The notes: a model not told the origin generated them from the letters alone. A stretch of 64,000 bases of DNA from Carboxydothermus islandicus (GCF_001950325.1 NZ_BDJL01000055.1:44032-108031); one strand, 5' to 3'. Counted from the stretch's first letter, positions 25,964 through 34,410 are shown. Numbers and translations: made by a program.

Positions 25964-26081
25964 AACGACTCCTCTTTTGTAGATTTTTATAATTTGGAGT
26001 TCTTTCCTAATATATTAAATCATCCATGCACCCAAATAAAGATACTTTTTTATAAACAATAAGTTTTTAAATTATCAAACA

Positions 26082-26110
26082 TTTACAAAGGATTTATTAT
26101 GATTTAAGAT
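26082..26110 (+). promoter_or_regulatory. predicted housekeeping promoter for the first ArsB/NhaD gene
   Basis: TTTACA (26082-26087) and TAAGAT (26105-26110) are separated by 17 bases, 53 bases ahead of the ATG at 26163. The region is divergent from the xdhC transcript. Confidence 0.5.
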
Positions 26111-26162
26111 GAATTTATGGTGACAATTACGGCTTTTAATCCACTAAAAGGGGGAGAAGGAA

Positions 26163-27440
26163 ATGGGTCAATCTTTAATTGCTCTTACCATCTTTTTGGT
26201 GACCTATGCCTTAATTATTTCCGAAAAGCTGCACCGGGCCATTGCCGCTCTTTTGGGCGGTACTCTTTTAATCATCCTGGGAATAGTATCCCAGGAAAAA
26301 GCCATTCACCACATCGACTGGAATACCTTGGGCCTATTAATCGGGATGATGATTATTGTCGGCATCACCAGGAAAACCGGAGTCTTTCAGTATCTTGCAG
26401 TAAAAGCTGTTAAATGGGCTAAAGGGGAACCGATTTATATTTTAATTGCTTTGTCAACAGTTACAGCAGTCTTATCGGCTTTTTTGGACAACGTGACTAC
26501 CGTTTTACTGATTGTCCCGGTTACCTTTACCATAACCGATAAGTTAGGGGTAAATCCAATTCCCTTCCTTATCTCCCAGGTTTTAGCCAGTAACATCGGC
26601 GGTACCGCCACTTTAATCGGTGACCCGCCCAATATCATGATTGGTAGTCAAACTCACTTAGACTTTTTAGATTTTTTGGTAAACCTTTCTCCAGTAGTGA
26701 TAGTTATCCACATAGTTACTATGTTTATTCTTTATCTTTTATACCGGAAGGAATTTTCCGTTTCTCAAGAAGTAAAACAGCAGTTACTTACATTAAATGA
26801 GGTAGATGAAATTAAAGATTTTGCCCTTTTAAAGAAAAGCCTTTTTGTTTTAGGTCTCGTCATTCTTGGCTTTATTTTACACGGAGTTCTTCATTTAGAA
26901 TCGGCCACCATCGCTTTATTTGGAGCGGCCCTTTTATTAACCATCACCCGGGACGAGCCGGAAGAAGTGCTTTTAACCGTGGAATGGCCGTCTATCTTCT
27001 TTTTCCTCGGTTTGTTTATCGTAGTAGGAGGCCTTGTGGAAACGGGAGTTATCGACCGGGTAGCCCGCTGGGGCCTGGAAGCCACCAAAGGTAATTTCAC
27101 TTTAACCGGAATGCTCATTCTCTGGCTTTCGGCGATAGCTTCGGCGTTTGTGGACAACATTCCCTTTGTAGCTACCATGATTCCGTTAATTCACAAGATG
27201 GGGGCTTTAGCAGGTATGACACCCCAGGCTTTAGAGCCGCTGTGGTGGGCCTTATCTTTAGGAGCATGCCTTGGCGGCAACGGTACGATAATCGGGGCTT
27301 CGGCTAACGTGATTGTGGCGGGTTTAGCTGAGAAAAACGGTTATCCGATTTCGTTTATCGGCTTTATGAAATTAGCCTTTCCATTAATGCTGGTTTCAAT
27401 AGTAATTTCTATGGGCTATCTTCTCCTGTTTTACTTTTAA
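26163..27440 (+). CDS. ArsB/NhaD-family membrane transporter (first of two)
   Basis: A 425-residue ion-transporter-superfamily protein with about eleven or twelve membrane segments. Signatures are DNVTTVLLIVPVTFTI and NIGGTATLIGDPPNIMIGSQ in the first half and the inverted counterpart ASAFVDNIPFVATMIPLI and LGGNGTIIGASANVIVAG in the second, the internal repeat expected of NhaD/ArsB. Na+/H+ antiport or oxyanion/carboxylate export are both possible. Its ATG follows GGGGGAGAAGG. Beside a Na+-pumping decarboxylase, Na+/H+ exchange would make sense, but this is context only. Confidence 0.88.
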   Translation: MGQSLIALTIFLVTYALIISEKLHRAIAALLGGTLLIILGIVSQEKAIHHIDWNTLGLLIGMMIIVGITRKTGVFQYLAVKAVKWAKGEPIYILIALSTVTAVLSAFLDNVTTVLLIVPVTFTITDKLGVNPIPFLISQVLASNIGGTATLIGDPPNIMIGSQTHLDFLDFLVNLSPVVIVIHIVTMFILYLLYRKEFSVSQEVKQQLLTLNEVDEIKDFALLKKSLFVLGLVILGFILHGVLHLESATIALFGAALLLTITRDEPEEVLLTVEWPSIFFFLGLFIVVGGLVETGVIDRVARWGLEATKGNFTLTGMLILWLSAIASAFVDNIPFVATMIPLIHKMGALAGMTPQALEPLWWALSLGACLGGNGTIIGASANVIVAGLAEKNGYPISFIGFMKLAFPLMLVSIVISMGYLLLFYF

Positions 27441-27450
27441 AACCCTTTAA

Positions 27451-27474
27451 GCCGCGCAAAAGCGCGGCTTTTGT
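27451..27474 (+). terminator. intrinsic terminator between the two transporter genes
   Basis: GCCGCGC-AAAA-GCGCGGC (27451-27468) followed by TTTTG. It lies about 10 bases after the first transporter, so the second gene needs its own promoter. Confidence 0.85.
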
Positions 27475-27481
27475 ATTAAAT

Positions 27482-27511
27482 TTGATACTTTTCTTTAATA
27501 AATGGTAAGAT
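27482..27511 (+). promoter_or_regulatory. predicted promoter for the second transporter
   Basis: TTGATA (27482-27487) and TAAGAT (27506-27511) with an 18-base spacer, just after the terminator and about 27 bases before the ATG at 27538. Confidence 0.55.
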
Positions 27512-27537
27512 AAAAATAAAAACCGAGGAGGTAGGCA

Positions 27538-28809
27538 ATGGCTATTGCAATTGTCGTTTTTTTAGTAAGCTACTTTTTTATCATTACCGAAAAAATAAAT
27601 CGAACAGCCATCGCCCTTTTAGGCGGAACCGTGATTTTAATTTCCGGCACCTTAACCCAGGAAGAAGCAATCCACTATATCGACTGGAATACTTTAGGCC
27701 TTCTCTTAGGTATGATGATTATCGTAGATCTTACCAAGCACTCCGGTTTATTCGAGTTCTTAGCCCTTAAAGCAGTTCATCTCACCCGGGCCAATCCTAT
27801 AGCACTTCTAATTGTTCTGGGTTTAATTACCGCCTTTTTATCAGCAATTTTAGATAATGTGACTACGGTTTTACTGATTGTGCCGGTAGCCTTAACCATT
27901 ACCCGAGCCCTTAATATTTCTCCTTATCCGTTTATAATAAACCAAATTATCATGAGCAATATTGGCGGAACCGCTACGTTAATTGGGGACCCTCCCAATA
28001 TAATGATCGGTAGTCAAACCCATCTTGGCTTCATGGATTTCATAATTAACCTTGCGCCGGTAGTTTTAGTAATTCTTACAGTAACTTCTATTATTTTTTA
28101 CTTTTTATTTAGAAAAAGTTTTGCGGTAGATGATAACTTAAAACAAAATCTTTTAGCTTTAGATCCCAAAGACAAAATTACCGATTATCTTTTATTAAAA
28201 AAGAGTTTAATTATCGTCTCCCTGACAATTGTAGGTTTTAGTTTTCATCAGGTGCTGCACTTAGAATCGGCTACCGTTGCCCTTTTTATGGCCATGGTTT
28301 TTTTGGCAATTTCCGGTAAGGATATTGACCACGTCCTTTTAGGGGTAGAGTGGCCCACAATCTTTTTCTTTTTAGGACTTTTTATTATGGTTGGTGCTTT
28401 AGAAGAAACCGGGGTTATCCATAAGATAGCCGTTTGGGGGTTAGAACTAACTAAAGGCAATGTATATCTAACCGGAATGTTTATCCTCTGGGTTTCGGCT
28501 ATAGCTTCAGCGTTTATCGATAATATTCCTTTTGTTGCCACCATGATACCTTTAATTAAAACCATGGGCGAACTCGCAGCTTTTCCCCCGGAAGTAATGG
28601 ATAGCTTCTGGTGGTCTTTGGCCTTAGGTGCTTGTCTTGGCGGCAACGGTACCATTATTGGCGCTTCGGCAAACGTCATTGTTGCCGGGATCGCCGAAAA
28701 AGAAGGTTATCCTGTAAGTTATACAAGATATTTTATTTACGGTTTTCCGCTAATGTTGATATCAATAATAATTTCCATGGTTTATCTAACTTTGTTTTAT
28801 TTTGAGTAA
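27538..28809 (+). CDS. ArsB/NhaD-family membrane transporter (second of two)
   Basis: A 423-residue paralogue of the preceding gene, keeping the same motifs (DNVTTVLLIVPVALTI, NIGGTATLIGDPPNIMIGSQ, LGGNGTIIGASANVIVAG) but diverging in loops and in the region after TM3. The tandem pair suggests duplication followed by specialisation, for example different ion or pH range. It is followed after 12 bases by the ADP-ribosylglycohydrolase gene. RBS AGGAGG. Confidence 0.88.
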   Translation: MAIAIVVFLVSYFFIITEKINRTAIALLGGTVILISGTLTQEEAIHYIDWNTLGLLLGMMIIVDLTKHSGLFEFLALKAVHLTRANPIALLIVLGLITAFLSAILDNVTTVLLIVPVALTITRALNISPYPFIINQIIMSNIGGTATLIGDPPNIMIGSQTHLGFMDFIINLAPVVLVILTVTSIIFYFLFRKSFAVDDNLKQNLLALDPKDKITDYLLLKKSLIIVSLTIVGFSFHQVLHLESATVALFMAMVFLAISGKDIDHVLLGVEWPTIFFFLGLFIMVGALEETGVIHKIAVWGLELTKGNVYLTGMFILWVSAIASAFIDNIPFVATMIPLIKTMGELAAFPPEVMDSFWWSLALGACLGGNGTIIGASANVIVAGIAEKEGYPVSYTRYFIYGFPLMLISIIISMVYLTLFYFE

Positions 28810-28821
28810 GGGAGAGGTTTT

Positions 28822-29751
28822 ATGAAAGAAAAATATACCGGTTGCCTTCTTGGCTTCTACTTGGGAGATGCCTTAGGAGTAACTTTAGAAAACATGGAAG
28901 AAAAGGAAATCCGCAATAAATATGGCGTCTTTCAAGACATAGCCGGCGGTGGACCTTTTAACCTTCCCCCGGGAGAAGGATCAGATGAAACCGTGCTTTT
29001 AACCCTCTCAGCCGAAGCAATATTAGAAAATCCGGAAAACCCTTTTCATTCCTTTTTAGAAGCTTTGAAACAAGCAGTCTCGGAAAAACCAGAAATGTAC
29101 GGTACTGCTACCAAAACCGCAGTAGAGGCTTATGCTCAGTTAGGGAGCGACATAGAAGGAATTAAAAGTTATTTACGAACCAAATTAGGTGAAAGGCTTT
29201 GCGGAAACGGAAGCCTTCCCCGGGTAGTTCCTGCAGCCCTGTTTTACACTGAAGATGAAACTTACCGCGATTATGCTTTACGATTTTCAAGGGTCACTCA
29301 CCCTCACCCCATTACCGACTATTTAATTGTCTTTACCGGCTTTTTCCTAAAAGAACTTTTAAATTCCCCCAATCGTTTAAAAGCATACGAAGAAGCCTTA
29401 AAAAAAGCAGACTTTTATTTAAAAAGGGAAACCCTGGCCGAAGCCAGGGCTTCCCGGGAAAGATTATACCGTCTATCATACTTAAACGCCTGTGACTTAA
29501 AAACCGGAGGTTTTGTCACCGATACCGTGGAAGCAGCGGTCTATATTTTCCTTGCCGAAGATAATCCCCTGGACATTATCGTTAAATCCGCCAACTTAGG
29601 CGGTGATGCCGACAGTCGTGCTGCCCTTGCCGGTGCCCTGGCCGGTGTTTATCACGGTCGGGAAAAGCTACCAGAAGATTTAATAAAAAAACTTACCCTA
29701 CTTTCTCATGTTGAAAGCTTAGGGGAACTCCTTTGGGTAAAAAAATGGTAA
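28822..29751 (+). CDS. ADP-ribosylglycohydrolase family protein
   Basis: A 309-residue DraG/ARH-type protein predicted to remove ADP-ribose from a protein or small molecule with a binuclear metal site. The opening GCLLGFYLGDALGVTLE and the late NLGGDADSRAALAGALAG are family hallmarks. The first metal motif reads GSDETVLLTL instead of the usual TDDT. It appears co-transcribed with the second transporter. The last 59 bases overlap, on the opposite strand, the end of the histidine kinase gene. Target unknown; no DraT or nitrogenase genes are seen. Confidence 0.82.
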   Translation: MKEKYTGCLLGFYLGDALGVTLENMEEKEIRNKYGVFQDIAGGGPFNLPPGEGSDETVLLTLSAEAILENPENPFHSFLEALKQAVSEKPEMYGTATKTAVEAYAQLGSDIEGIKSYLRTKLGERLCGNGSLPRVVPAALFYTEDETYRDYALRFSRVTHPHPITDYLIVFTGFFLKELLNSPNRLKAYEEALKKADFYLKRETLAEARASRERLYRLSYLNACDLKTGGFVTDTVEAAVYIFLAEDNPLDIIVKSANLGGDADSRAALAGALAGVYHGREKLPEDLIKKLTLLSHVESLGELLWVKKW

Positions 29752-31672
29752 AGGTCGTACCCGCACCCGGAGTACTATCGACTAAAATACTGCCTCCATT
29801 TTCCTGAATTAATTTCTGGCAGATGGCAAGCCCTATACCGTTGCCATCCTTTTTAGAGGTAAAGAACAGGTTGAAAATTTGATTTAAATGTTGAGGAGGG
29901 ATACCTATTCCGGTATCTTGCACCTCAATTTTTATTTTATCCCCGTCCTCCGCAGCTTTAATTATTATCTCACCATTATCCTGGATAGCATCAATTGCAT
30001 TTAGTAAAAGATTCATGAAAACGTGCCTTAACTGCATGGGATCAGCATAAACCGCAAAACCTAAGTTTTCTTTAAATACCGTTATTTGTTTGGCAATAAA
30101 CTGAGGTTCTAATAAATTTAATAATGGAACAATTACTTCTTCTAAAATAACTATCTCTTTTTTCGAGTTTTGCGGGCGTGCGTAATTAAGTAAGTCATTA
30201 ATTAATTTTTGTACGTGGTCCAATTCATTCTTTATTATATTAATAACTTCTTCCCGAAAGATCGGGTCATTTGCCTTAAGCGGCAGCAGTTCTAAATAAC
30301 TTTTCACCGTAAAAAGAGGATTTTTTATTTCGTGAACAAAACCCGCTACCAGCTGGCCAACGGTTATTAATTTATCCCGGTTGATCATTAACTCAAGGCT
30401 CTTTTTTTCTTCGGTCACATCTCTAAAGTTAATTAATACCGCCCTAATTGATGGAATGCTTATAAAGTTCATGCTTAAAAATTTTGTCTGTCCCTCTACA
30501 CTCACTCGAAATTCATTAAGGGAACAGGTCTGTCCCCGATAGGCTCGCTCCAAAAAAGGTTCAGGAAAATAATCTTTAAGAGGTGTAAAAGAAAAGTGCT
30601 TTCCTTCCAGTTGTTTATCGGTAATTCCTAAAATCCTTAAGGCACTGTTGTTTATTCTTTTTATGATGCGATTTTCATCCAAAGTAATAATACCGTTTAA
30701 TTCATGTTCTAACATTTTATCCATTAAATCTTTTTGAGCAGAAAGCTCCTGATAAGCTAAATTTAATTCATAGGTAGCTTTTTCTACTTTTTGCTGCAAA
30801 AGACGGTTTAACCATAAAGTAAATAATAAGATTGCGGTAAAAATAAAGATTCCCACGATAACATATGTACGAATCCGGTTAAAATACAATCTTTTCTCGT
30901 AAGGAAATTCTCCAAACCACTTGGTTTTAAGACTATCAAGCTCGCCGGTAGCTTTTAATTTAACGATAGCTCCATTTAACTTTTTTAATAGCTCCTGGTT
31001 TTGCCCTTTTTTAACCCCCAAACCGTACTTGGTAATAGAAAGGGGTATACCCACAACTTTTATTTCATTTTCGAGACTAAGTTTTTGCAGCCAGTAAAGA
31101 CCGGTATAATAATTTCCAATTACCGCATCAACTTCATTCTGTCCCAGGGCTTTAAGAGCCAGTTGCTGGTTTTCAAAATACTCCAGAGTAATATCCGGAT
31201 AATCGCCTATAAAGTCTAAAGCCACATCCGCCCTTTGGACACCTACCTTCAGGTTTCGTAAATCGTCTAAGCTTTTTACCACATAGTTATCGCTTCTAAC
31301 AAAAATTACCTGACGGTTTTCCAGATACGACTCGGTAAAGTCATACAGCTTGGCCCGGGTTCGAGTATAATTTACCCCCAAAAGGACATCGGCCTTACCC
31401 TCTTCAACCATTTTCCGGGCTTCAGCCCAGGGTAAAAGCTTAATTTCAATGTCGATTCCTGCCTTGCGGGCAATTGCAATAATTAAATCCACATCAAATC
31501 CCGCAGGATTATTGCTTTCATCGAGATAGCATAAAGGGGGATAATCGTTATCACCAACGACGATAACCTTCTCTCCAGCTAATACCGGGTTGGTTGCCAG
31601 TACTAAAAAAGATGTGCTAAATAGTATAATACAAAAAATCACCGAAACGCCTGTTTTCGACAAAATCCCCAC
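29693..31672 (-). CDS. sensor histidine kinase with periplasmic solute-binding sensor domain
   Basis: A 659-residue membrane kinase. A signal/anchor segment at 8-30 is followed by a bacterial extracellular solute-binding domain (family 3 type, about 35-255: DNDYPPLCYLDESNNPAGFD), a second membrane helix at about 268-287, a coiled stretch, a PAS domain, HisKA with the phospho-acceptor GFVHEIKNPLF, and an HATPase domain with NLLLNAIDAI, DTGIGIPP and NGIGLAICQ. It likely senses an amino acid or similar small ligand. No response regulator is adjacent, so its partner is elsewhere. Confidence 0.92.
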   Translation of the reverse strand: MGILSKTGVSVIFCIILFSTSFLVLATNPVLAGEKVIVVGDNDYPPLCYLDESNNPAGFDVDLIIAIARKAGIDIEIKLLPWAEARKMVEEGKADVLLGVNYTRTRAKLYDFTESYLENRQVIFVRSDNYVVKSLDDLRNLKVGVQRADVALDFIGDYPDITLEYFENQQLALKALGQNEVDAVIGNYYTGLYWLQKLSLENEIKVVGIPLSITKYGLGVKKGQNQELLKKLNGAIVKLKATGELDSLKTKWFGEFPYEKRLYFNRIRTYVIVGIFIFTAILLFTLWLNRLLQQKVEKATYELNLAYQELSAQKDLMDKMLEHELNGIITLDENRIIKRINNSALRILGITDKQLEGKHFSFTPLKDYFPEPFLERAYRGQTCSLNEFRVSVEGQTKFLSMNFISIPSIRAVLINFRDVTEEKKSLELMINRDKLITVGQLVAGFVHEIKNPLFTVKSYLELLPLKANDPIFREEVINIIKNELDHVQKLINDLLNYARPQNSKKEIVILEEVIVPLLNLLEPQFIAKQITVFKENLGFAVYADPMQLRHVFMNLLLNAIDAIQDNGEIIIKAAEDGDKIKIEVQDTGIGIPPQHLNQIFNLFFTSKKDGNGIGLAICQKLIQENGGSILVDSTPGAGTTFTIFLPKGVPLSFQHEKVG

Positions 31673-31819
31673 CTCAAGTGGATAATATTCGACAATGTTT
31701 ATAATAATTCCTTTTTCCCTTGATAAAAAAATAACTTATAAAGGATTTTTTTATAAAAAAGCGAATAATAATTTAAGGGGAATTTTTTGAATATTTTTAC
31801 TTTAAGAGGGGGGAAAAGC

Positions 31820-32326
31820 ATGACACCTGAAGACTTAACTAAAGAGCAGGCCTTAAAACTTTTAGAGGATTTTGCTAAGAGATGGCTTGCTCACGATGGC
31901 CTCTGGTTTTTGGAAGTGGAAAAAAATTTTGGTTTAAAAAAAGCCATCGAGCTCGATGAAGCTGCCTGGGCCCAGTTTACTGTCATCGAGGCTAAACGAA
32001 TTAAAGATTTTTTAAAACTTCCGGAAAACGGAGGCCTCGAAGCCTTAGAAATTGCCCTTCGGTTTCGCCTTTATGGCTTTTTAAACCAGCAGGAAATCTC
32101 CAGGGAAGGCAATAAATTAACTTACAGGATGAAAACCTGTCGGGTTCAGGAAGCACGCAAGCGGAAAAATTTACCAGATTTTCCCTGTAAACCGGTGGGA
32201 ATAACCGAATATTCCGGGTTTGCTAAAACCATAGATCCCCGGATTAAAACCCGATGTCTTGCCTGCCCGCCGGACGAGCATCCGGATGATTTTTACTGCG
32301 CCTGGGAGTTCTGGGTTGAAGATTAA
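31820..32326 (+). CDS. uncharacterised protein of the DUF6125 type
   Basis: A 168-residue soluble protein. It has an acidic helical N-terminus (TPEDLTKEQALKLLEDFAKR), HDGLWFLEVEKNFG, and a C-terminal part rich in Cys (RMKTCRVQEARKRK, DFPCKPVG, TRCLACPP, FYCAWEF) that could bind a metal. The frame opens at 31787; ATG 31820 has GAGGGGGG upstream and is chosen. I place it with DUF6125-like proteins from memory of the HDGLWF and cysteine pattern; function is unknown. Confidence 0.7.
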   Translation: MTPEDLTKEQALKLLEDFAKRWLAHDGLWFLEVEKNFGLKKAIELDEAAWAQFTVIEAKRIKDFLKLPENGGLEALEIALRFRLYGFLNQQEISREGNKLTYRMKTCRVQEARKRKNLPDFPCKPVGITEYSGFAKTIDPRIKTRCLACPPDEHPDDFYCAWEFWVED

Positions 32327-32415
32327 TTTTTTCTTTCCTTGTTTTTGTTATTACCAGTAATTAACTTGACGTAGGTTTCATACCATAACAAGCCTTTTAC
32401 CGCTCCGTTTTTCAT
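32323..32415 (-). CDS. predicted 30-residue small protein
   Basis: ATG 32415 is preceded by GGAGGTGATAAGGTT, a near-perfect ribosome site, and opens a 30-codon frame MKNGAVKGLLWYETYVKLIT followed by a basic, Asn-rich tail. Its stop overlaps the end of the convergent DUF6125 gene by 4 bases. No family recognised. The strength of the ribosome site is the main evidence. Confidence 0.55.
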   Translation of the reverse strand: MKNGAVKGLLWYETYVKLITGNNKNKERKN

Positions 32416-32545
32416 AACCTTATCACCTCCATTTTTATATTTTACCGTTAAAATATACTAATTCAAGGTCCAATCTGATATTTTTACATTTTTCTAACAA
32501 AGTTAATGTAAAATTTATAAAAGTTATGAAAAATACTCCCATTAT

Positions 32546-32573
32546 AAAACCGGGCACCTTTTAGGCCCGGTTT
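32546..32573 (-). terminator. hairpin terminator after the selenoprotein gene
   Basis: AAACCGGGC and GCCCGGTTT arms form a 9-bp stem around a 9-base loop, overlapping the stop region of the selenoprotein gene. Poly-T is modest on both strands, so it may act in both directions. Confidence 0.65.
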
Positions 32574-32869
32574 TATTCTTCCTTTATCCCTACTTCCGCC
32601 AAATGTTTTGCCAATACCGAGTAATTTAACGTACCTGCAAATTTAAACTTATCTTCAAAATACACCAAAGGCAAGGGGTACCTTTGCATTTTTTCCTGGA
32701 CCTCTTCAGGCAATTCTTCTCCTTCAACATCTACAAACTGGATGCTTACTTTGCTACCAAAGCGACGTTCCAGGCTTGGCTTTAAAAACTTTACCAACTC
32801 TTCCTGAGTTGGAAGCGTTCCTCAAGTATAGCACTCTCGTTTCCGTGTTCCGTAAACAATAATTTTCAT
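32573..32869 (-). CDS. small selenoprotein with CxxU redox motif, thioredoxin-like (UGA at codon 16)
   Basis: A 98-residue protein read through an in-frame TGA at 32824-32822. The start MKIIVYGTRKRECYT is followed by the TGA and then GTLPTQEELVKFLKPSLERR, so the motif is Cys-Tyr-Thr-Sec, a classical CxxU redox pair. The later YPLPLVYFEDKFKFAGTLN is consistent with a thioredoxin-like strand and cis-Pro loop; overall it resembles YuzD-like thiol oxidoreductases with CxxC. ATG 32869 overlaps the stop of the upstream flavoprotein by 4 bases (ATGA) with GGGGTGGAG upstream, so the pre-TGA segment is truly translated. A hairpin suited to SECIS function begins 9 bases after the TGA. A reading that starts at TTG 32797 would lose the redox site and lacks a ribosome site. 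Confidence 0.87.
32794..32824 (-). promoter_or_regulatory. bacterial SECIS element
   Basis: After the UGA (32824-32822) and a 9-base spacer, CCAACUC (32812-32806), loop AGGAA, and GAGUUGG (32800-32794) form a perfect 7-bp stem-loop inside the coding sequence. The loop starts 16 bases after the UGA and carries G in its second position, both typical of bacterial SECIS elements recognised by SelB. Assigned by geometry, not by computation. Confidence 0.75.
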
Positions 32870-33807
32870 GACTCCACCCCCGTAAATAATTCCCTTATAA
32901 CCTCCGTAACCGGTTTAACATCTTTAATTTCGCCGATCCTTTCCCCGGAAAACACCAGGCCATTTTCCATATCTCCCTGTCGGGCCCGCTCTAATGCTTC
33001 CATAATACAAAAATTCCGACGACACTTTTTAAGGCAGTTTACACACCGCCGGGGAGTTAAGTCCTCTCCCGCAAGCAATCTTTCCACGAATCGGTTTTTT
33101 AGAGCCCTTCCGGGAAGTCCTACCGGACTATCTATTAGCACAACATCTTCCGTACCGGCTTTTAAATATAAGTTTTTATAATTTGCATGTACTTCACACT
33201 CCCGGGTCAGAACAAAGCGGGTAGCCATTTGCACGCCGGCTACTCCAATTCCCAAAGCTTTTTTAATATCACCCCGGGTTAGTATCCCACCGGCAGCAAT
33301 AACCGGAATTTTTACCGCCTTTACCACTTCCGGGAGGATTTGCCATAATGATTTATCCGTACCCAGATGACCCCCGGCTTCTTTTCCTTCCACCACCACT
33401 GCCGCTGCCCCATAGCTTTCGGCAATTTTAGCAAGTTTAGCCGAGGAAACAATAGACACCACCGGGGTACGAAATTCCCTCCCCATTGCAAAAACATCCC
33501 TCGAAAATCCCGCCCCGGTAACAATTAAATCAATGCCTTCCCTTAAAGCGGTTAATACCAGCTCTTTAAAACGGGTTACTGCAAACATTATGTTTATTCC
33601 TATAATACCGGAAGATAAACTTCTGGCCCTTTTAATTTCGGCGACCAGCTCTTCCGCAGTTAACCCGGAAGCCGCAATCAAACCAATTCCCCCGGCATTG
33701 GCAACTGCAGCTGCCAGACCGGCAGTAGAGATTTTTACCGCCATCCCTCCCTGAATAATCGGATAGCGGGCTATTTTACCATTGAAATCGATAAAAGGAA
33801 AGCTCAT
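32866..33807 (-). CDS. nitronate monooxygenase / FabK-like flavin-dependent TIM-barrel protein
   Basis: A 313-residue FMN enzyme of the NPD/nitronate monooxygenase family. Features are YPIIQGGMAVKISTAGLA at the N-terminus, NAGGIGLIAASG, VVEGKEAGGHLG near 150, and VIAAGGILTRGDIKKAL with GVQMATRF for phosphate binding. The C-terminus carries a cysteine cluster (CVNCLKKCRRNFC) that might bind a metal or cluster. ATG 33807 is preferred to 33834 because GTGAGG is well placed. It is translationally coupled to the selenoprotein gene, suggesting a joint redox role; substrate unknown. Confidence 0.85.
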   Translation of the reverse strand: MSFPFIDFNGKIARYPIIQGGMAVKISTAGLAAAVANAGGIGLIAASGLTAEELVAEIKRARSLSSGIIGINIMFAVTRFKELVLTALREGIDLIVTGAGFSRDVFAMGREFRTPVVSIVSSAKLAKIAESYGAAAVVVEGKEAGGHLGTDKSLWQILPEVVKAVKIPVIAAGGILTRGDIKKALGIGVAGVQMATRFVLTRECEVHANYKNLYLKAGTEDVVLIDSPVGLPGRALKNRFVERLLAGEDLTPRRCVNCLKKCRRNFCIMEALERARQGDMENGLVFSGERIGEIKDVKPVTEVIRELFTGVES

Positions 33808-33865
33808 TGCAATTAACCTCACTTTTTCTGTCATTATATCACTATTTTCACCTGAAGAAAATGAT

Positions 33866-33891
33866 AAAACCCTTCCGGTGCCTGGAAGGGC
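33866..33891 (-). terminator. intrinsic terminator after apt
   Basis: CCCTTCC (33870-33876) and GGAAGGG (33884-33890) form a 7-bp stem; on the minus strand it is followed by TTTTATCATTTTC. It lies 8 bases after the apt stop codon. Confidence 0.8.
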
Positions 33892-33897
33892 TATGGT

Positions 33898-34410
33898 TTA
33901 GTATTGAACAAGCGAAATAACCTTTTTCCCGGTAAGTTTTTTCCGCCCTTCGAGAGCTAAAAGTTCAATTACAAACAAAAGGGCTTCTACCTGTGCTCCT
34001 AATTGTTCACAAAGCTCAACGGTAGCCTTCATCGTACCGCCGGTAGCTAAGACGTCATCAACAATTACCACCCGATCTCCAGGTTTTAACGCATCGGTAT
34101 GAATTTCCAGCGTGTTGCTTCCGTACTCCAAATCATAGGAAGCACTTATACTTTCCCGGGGCAACTTTCCTTCCTTGCGCACCGGTACAAAACCAAGTCC
34201 CAGCTTATAAGCTAAAGGAGCCCCAAACATAAAGCCCCGGGACTCAATCGCCACCACGTGGGTAGGCTTTAAATCTTCCACTTTTTCGGCCAGTAAATCT
34301 ACCGTTTGGCGAAAAGTTTCGGGATTTTGCAGTAAAGGAGTAATATCCCGAAAGATAATTCCCGGACTTGGAAAATCGGGAATGTCATAAATGTATTTTT
34401 TCAGATCCAT
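33898..34410 (-). CDS. apt: adenine phosphoribosyltransferase
   Basis: Salvages adenine to AMP using PRPP in the cytoplasm. The 170-residue protein begins DLKKYIYDIPDFPSPGIIFRDI, has AIESRGFMFGAPLA, KLPRE and the PRPP-binding motif VVIVDDVLATGGTM. Length and motifs are standard. It is a single-gene transcript with RBS GGAGGTAAAG and a terminator directly downstream. Confidence 0.97.
   Translation of the reverse strand: MDLKKYIYDIPDFPSPGIIFRDITPLLQNPETFRQTVDLLAEKVEDLKPTHVVAIESRGFMFGAPLAYKLGLGFVPVRKEGKLPRESISASYDLEYGSNTLEIHTDALKPGDRVVIVDDVLATGGTMKATVELCEQLGAQVEALLFVIELLALEGRKKLTGKKVISLVQY

Noticed and set aside
32573-32797. 74-residue protein starting at TTG 32797
   Set aside because: No ribosome site, truncates the thioredoxin-like fold and ignores the coupled ATG at 32869; the UGA-recoded 98-residue reading is better.
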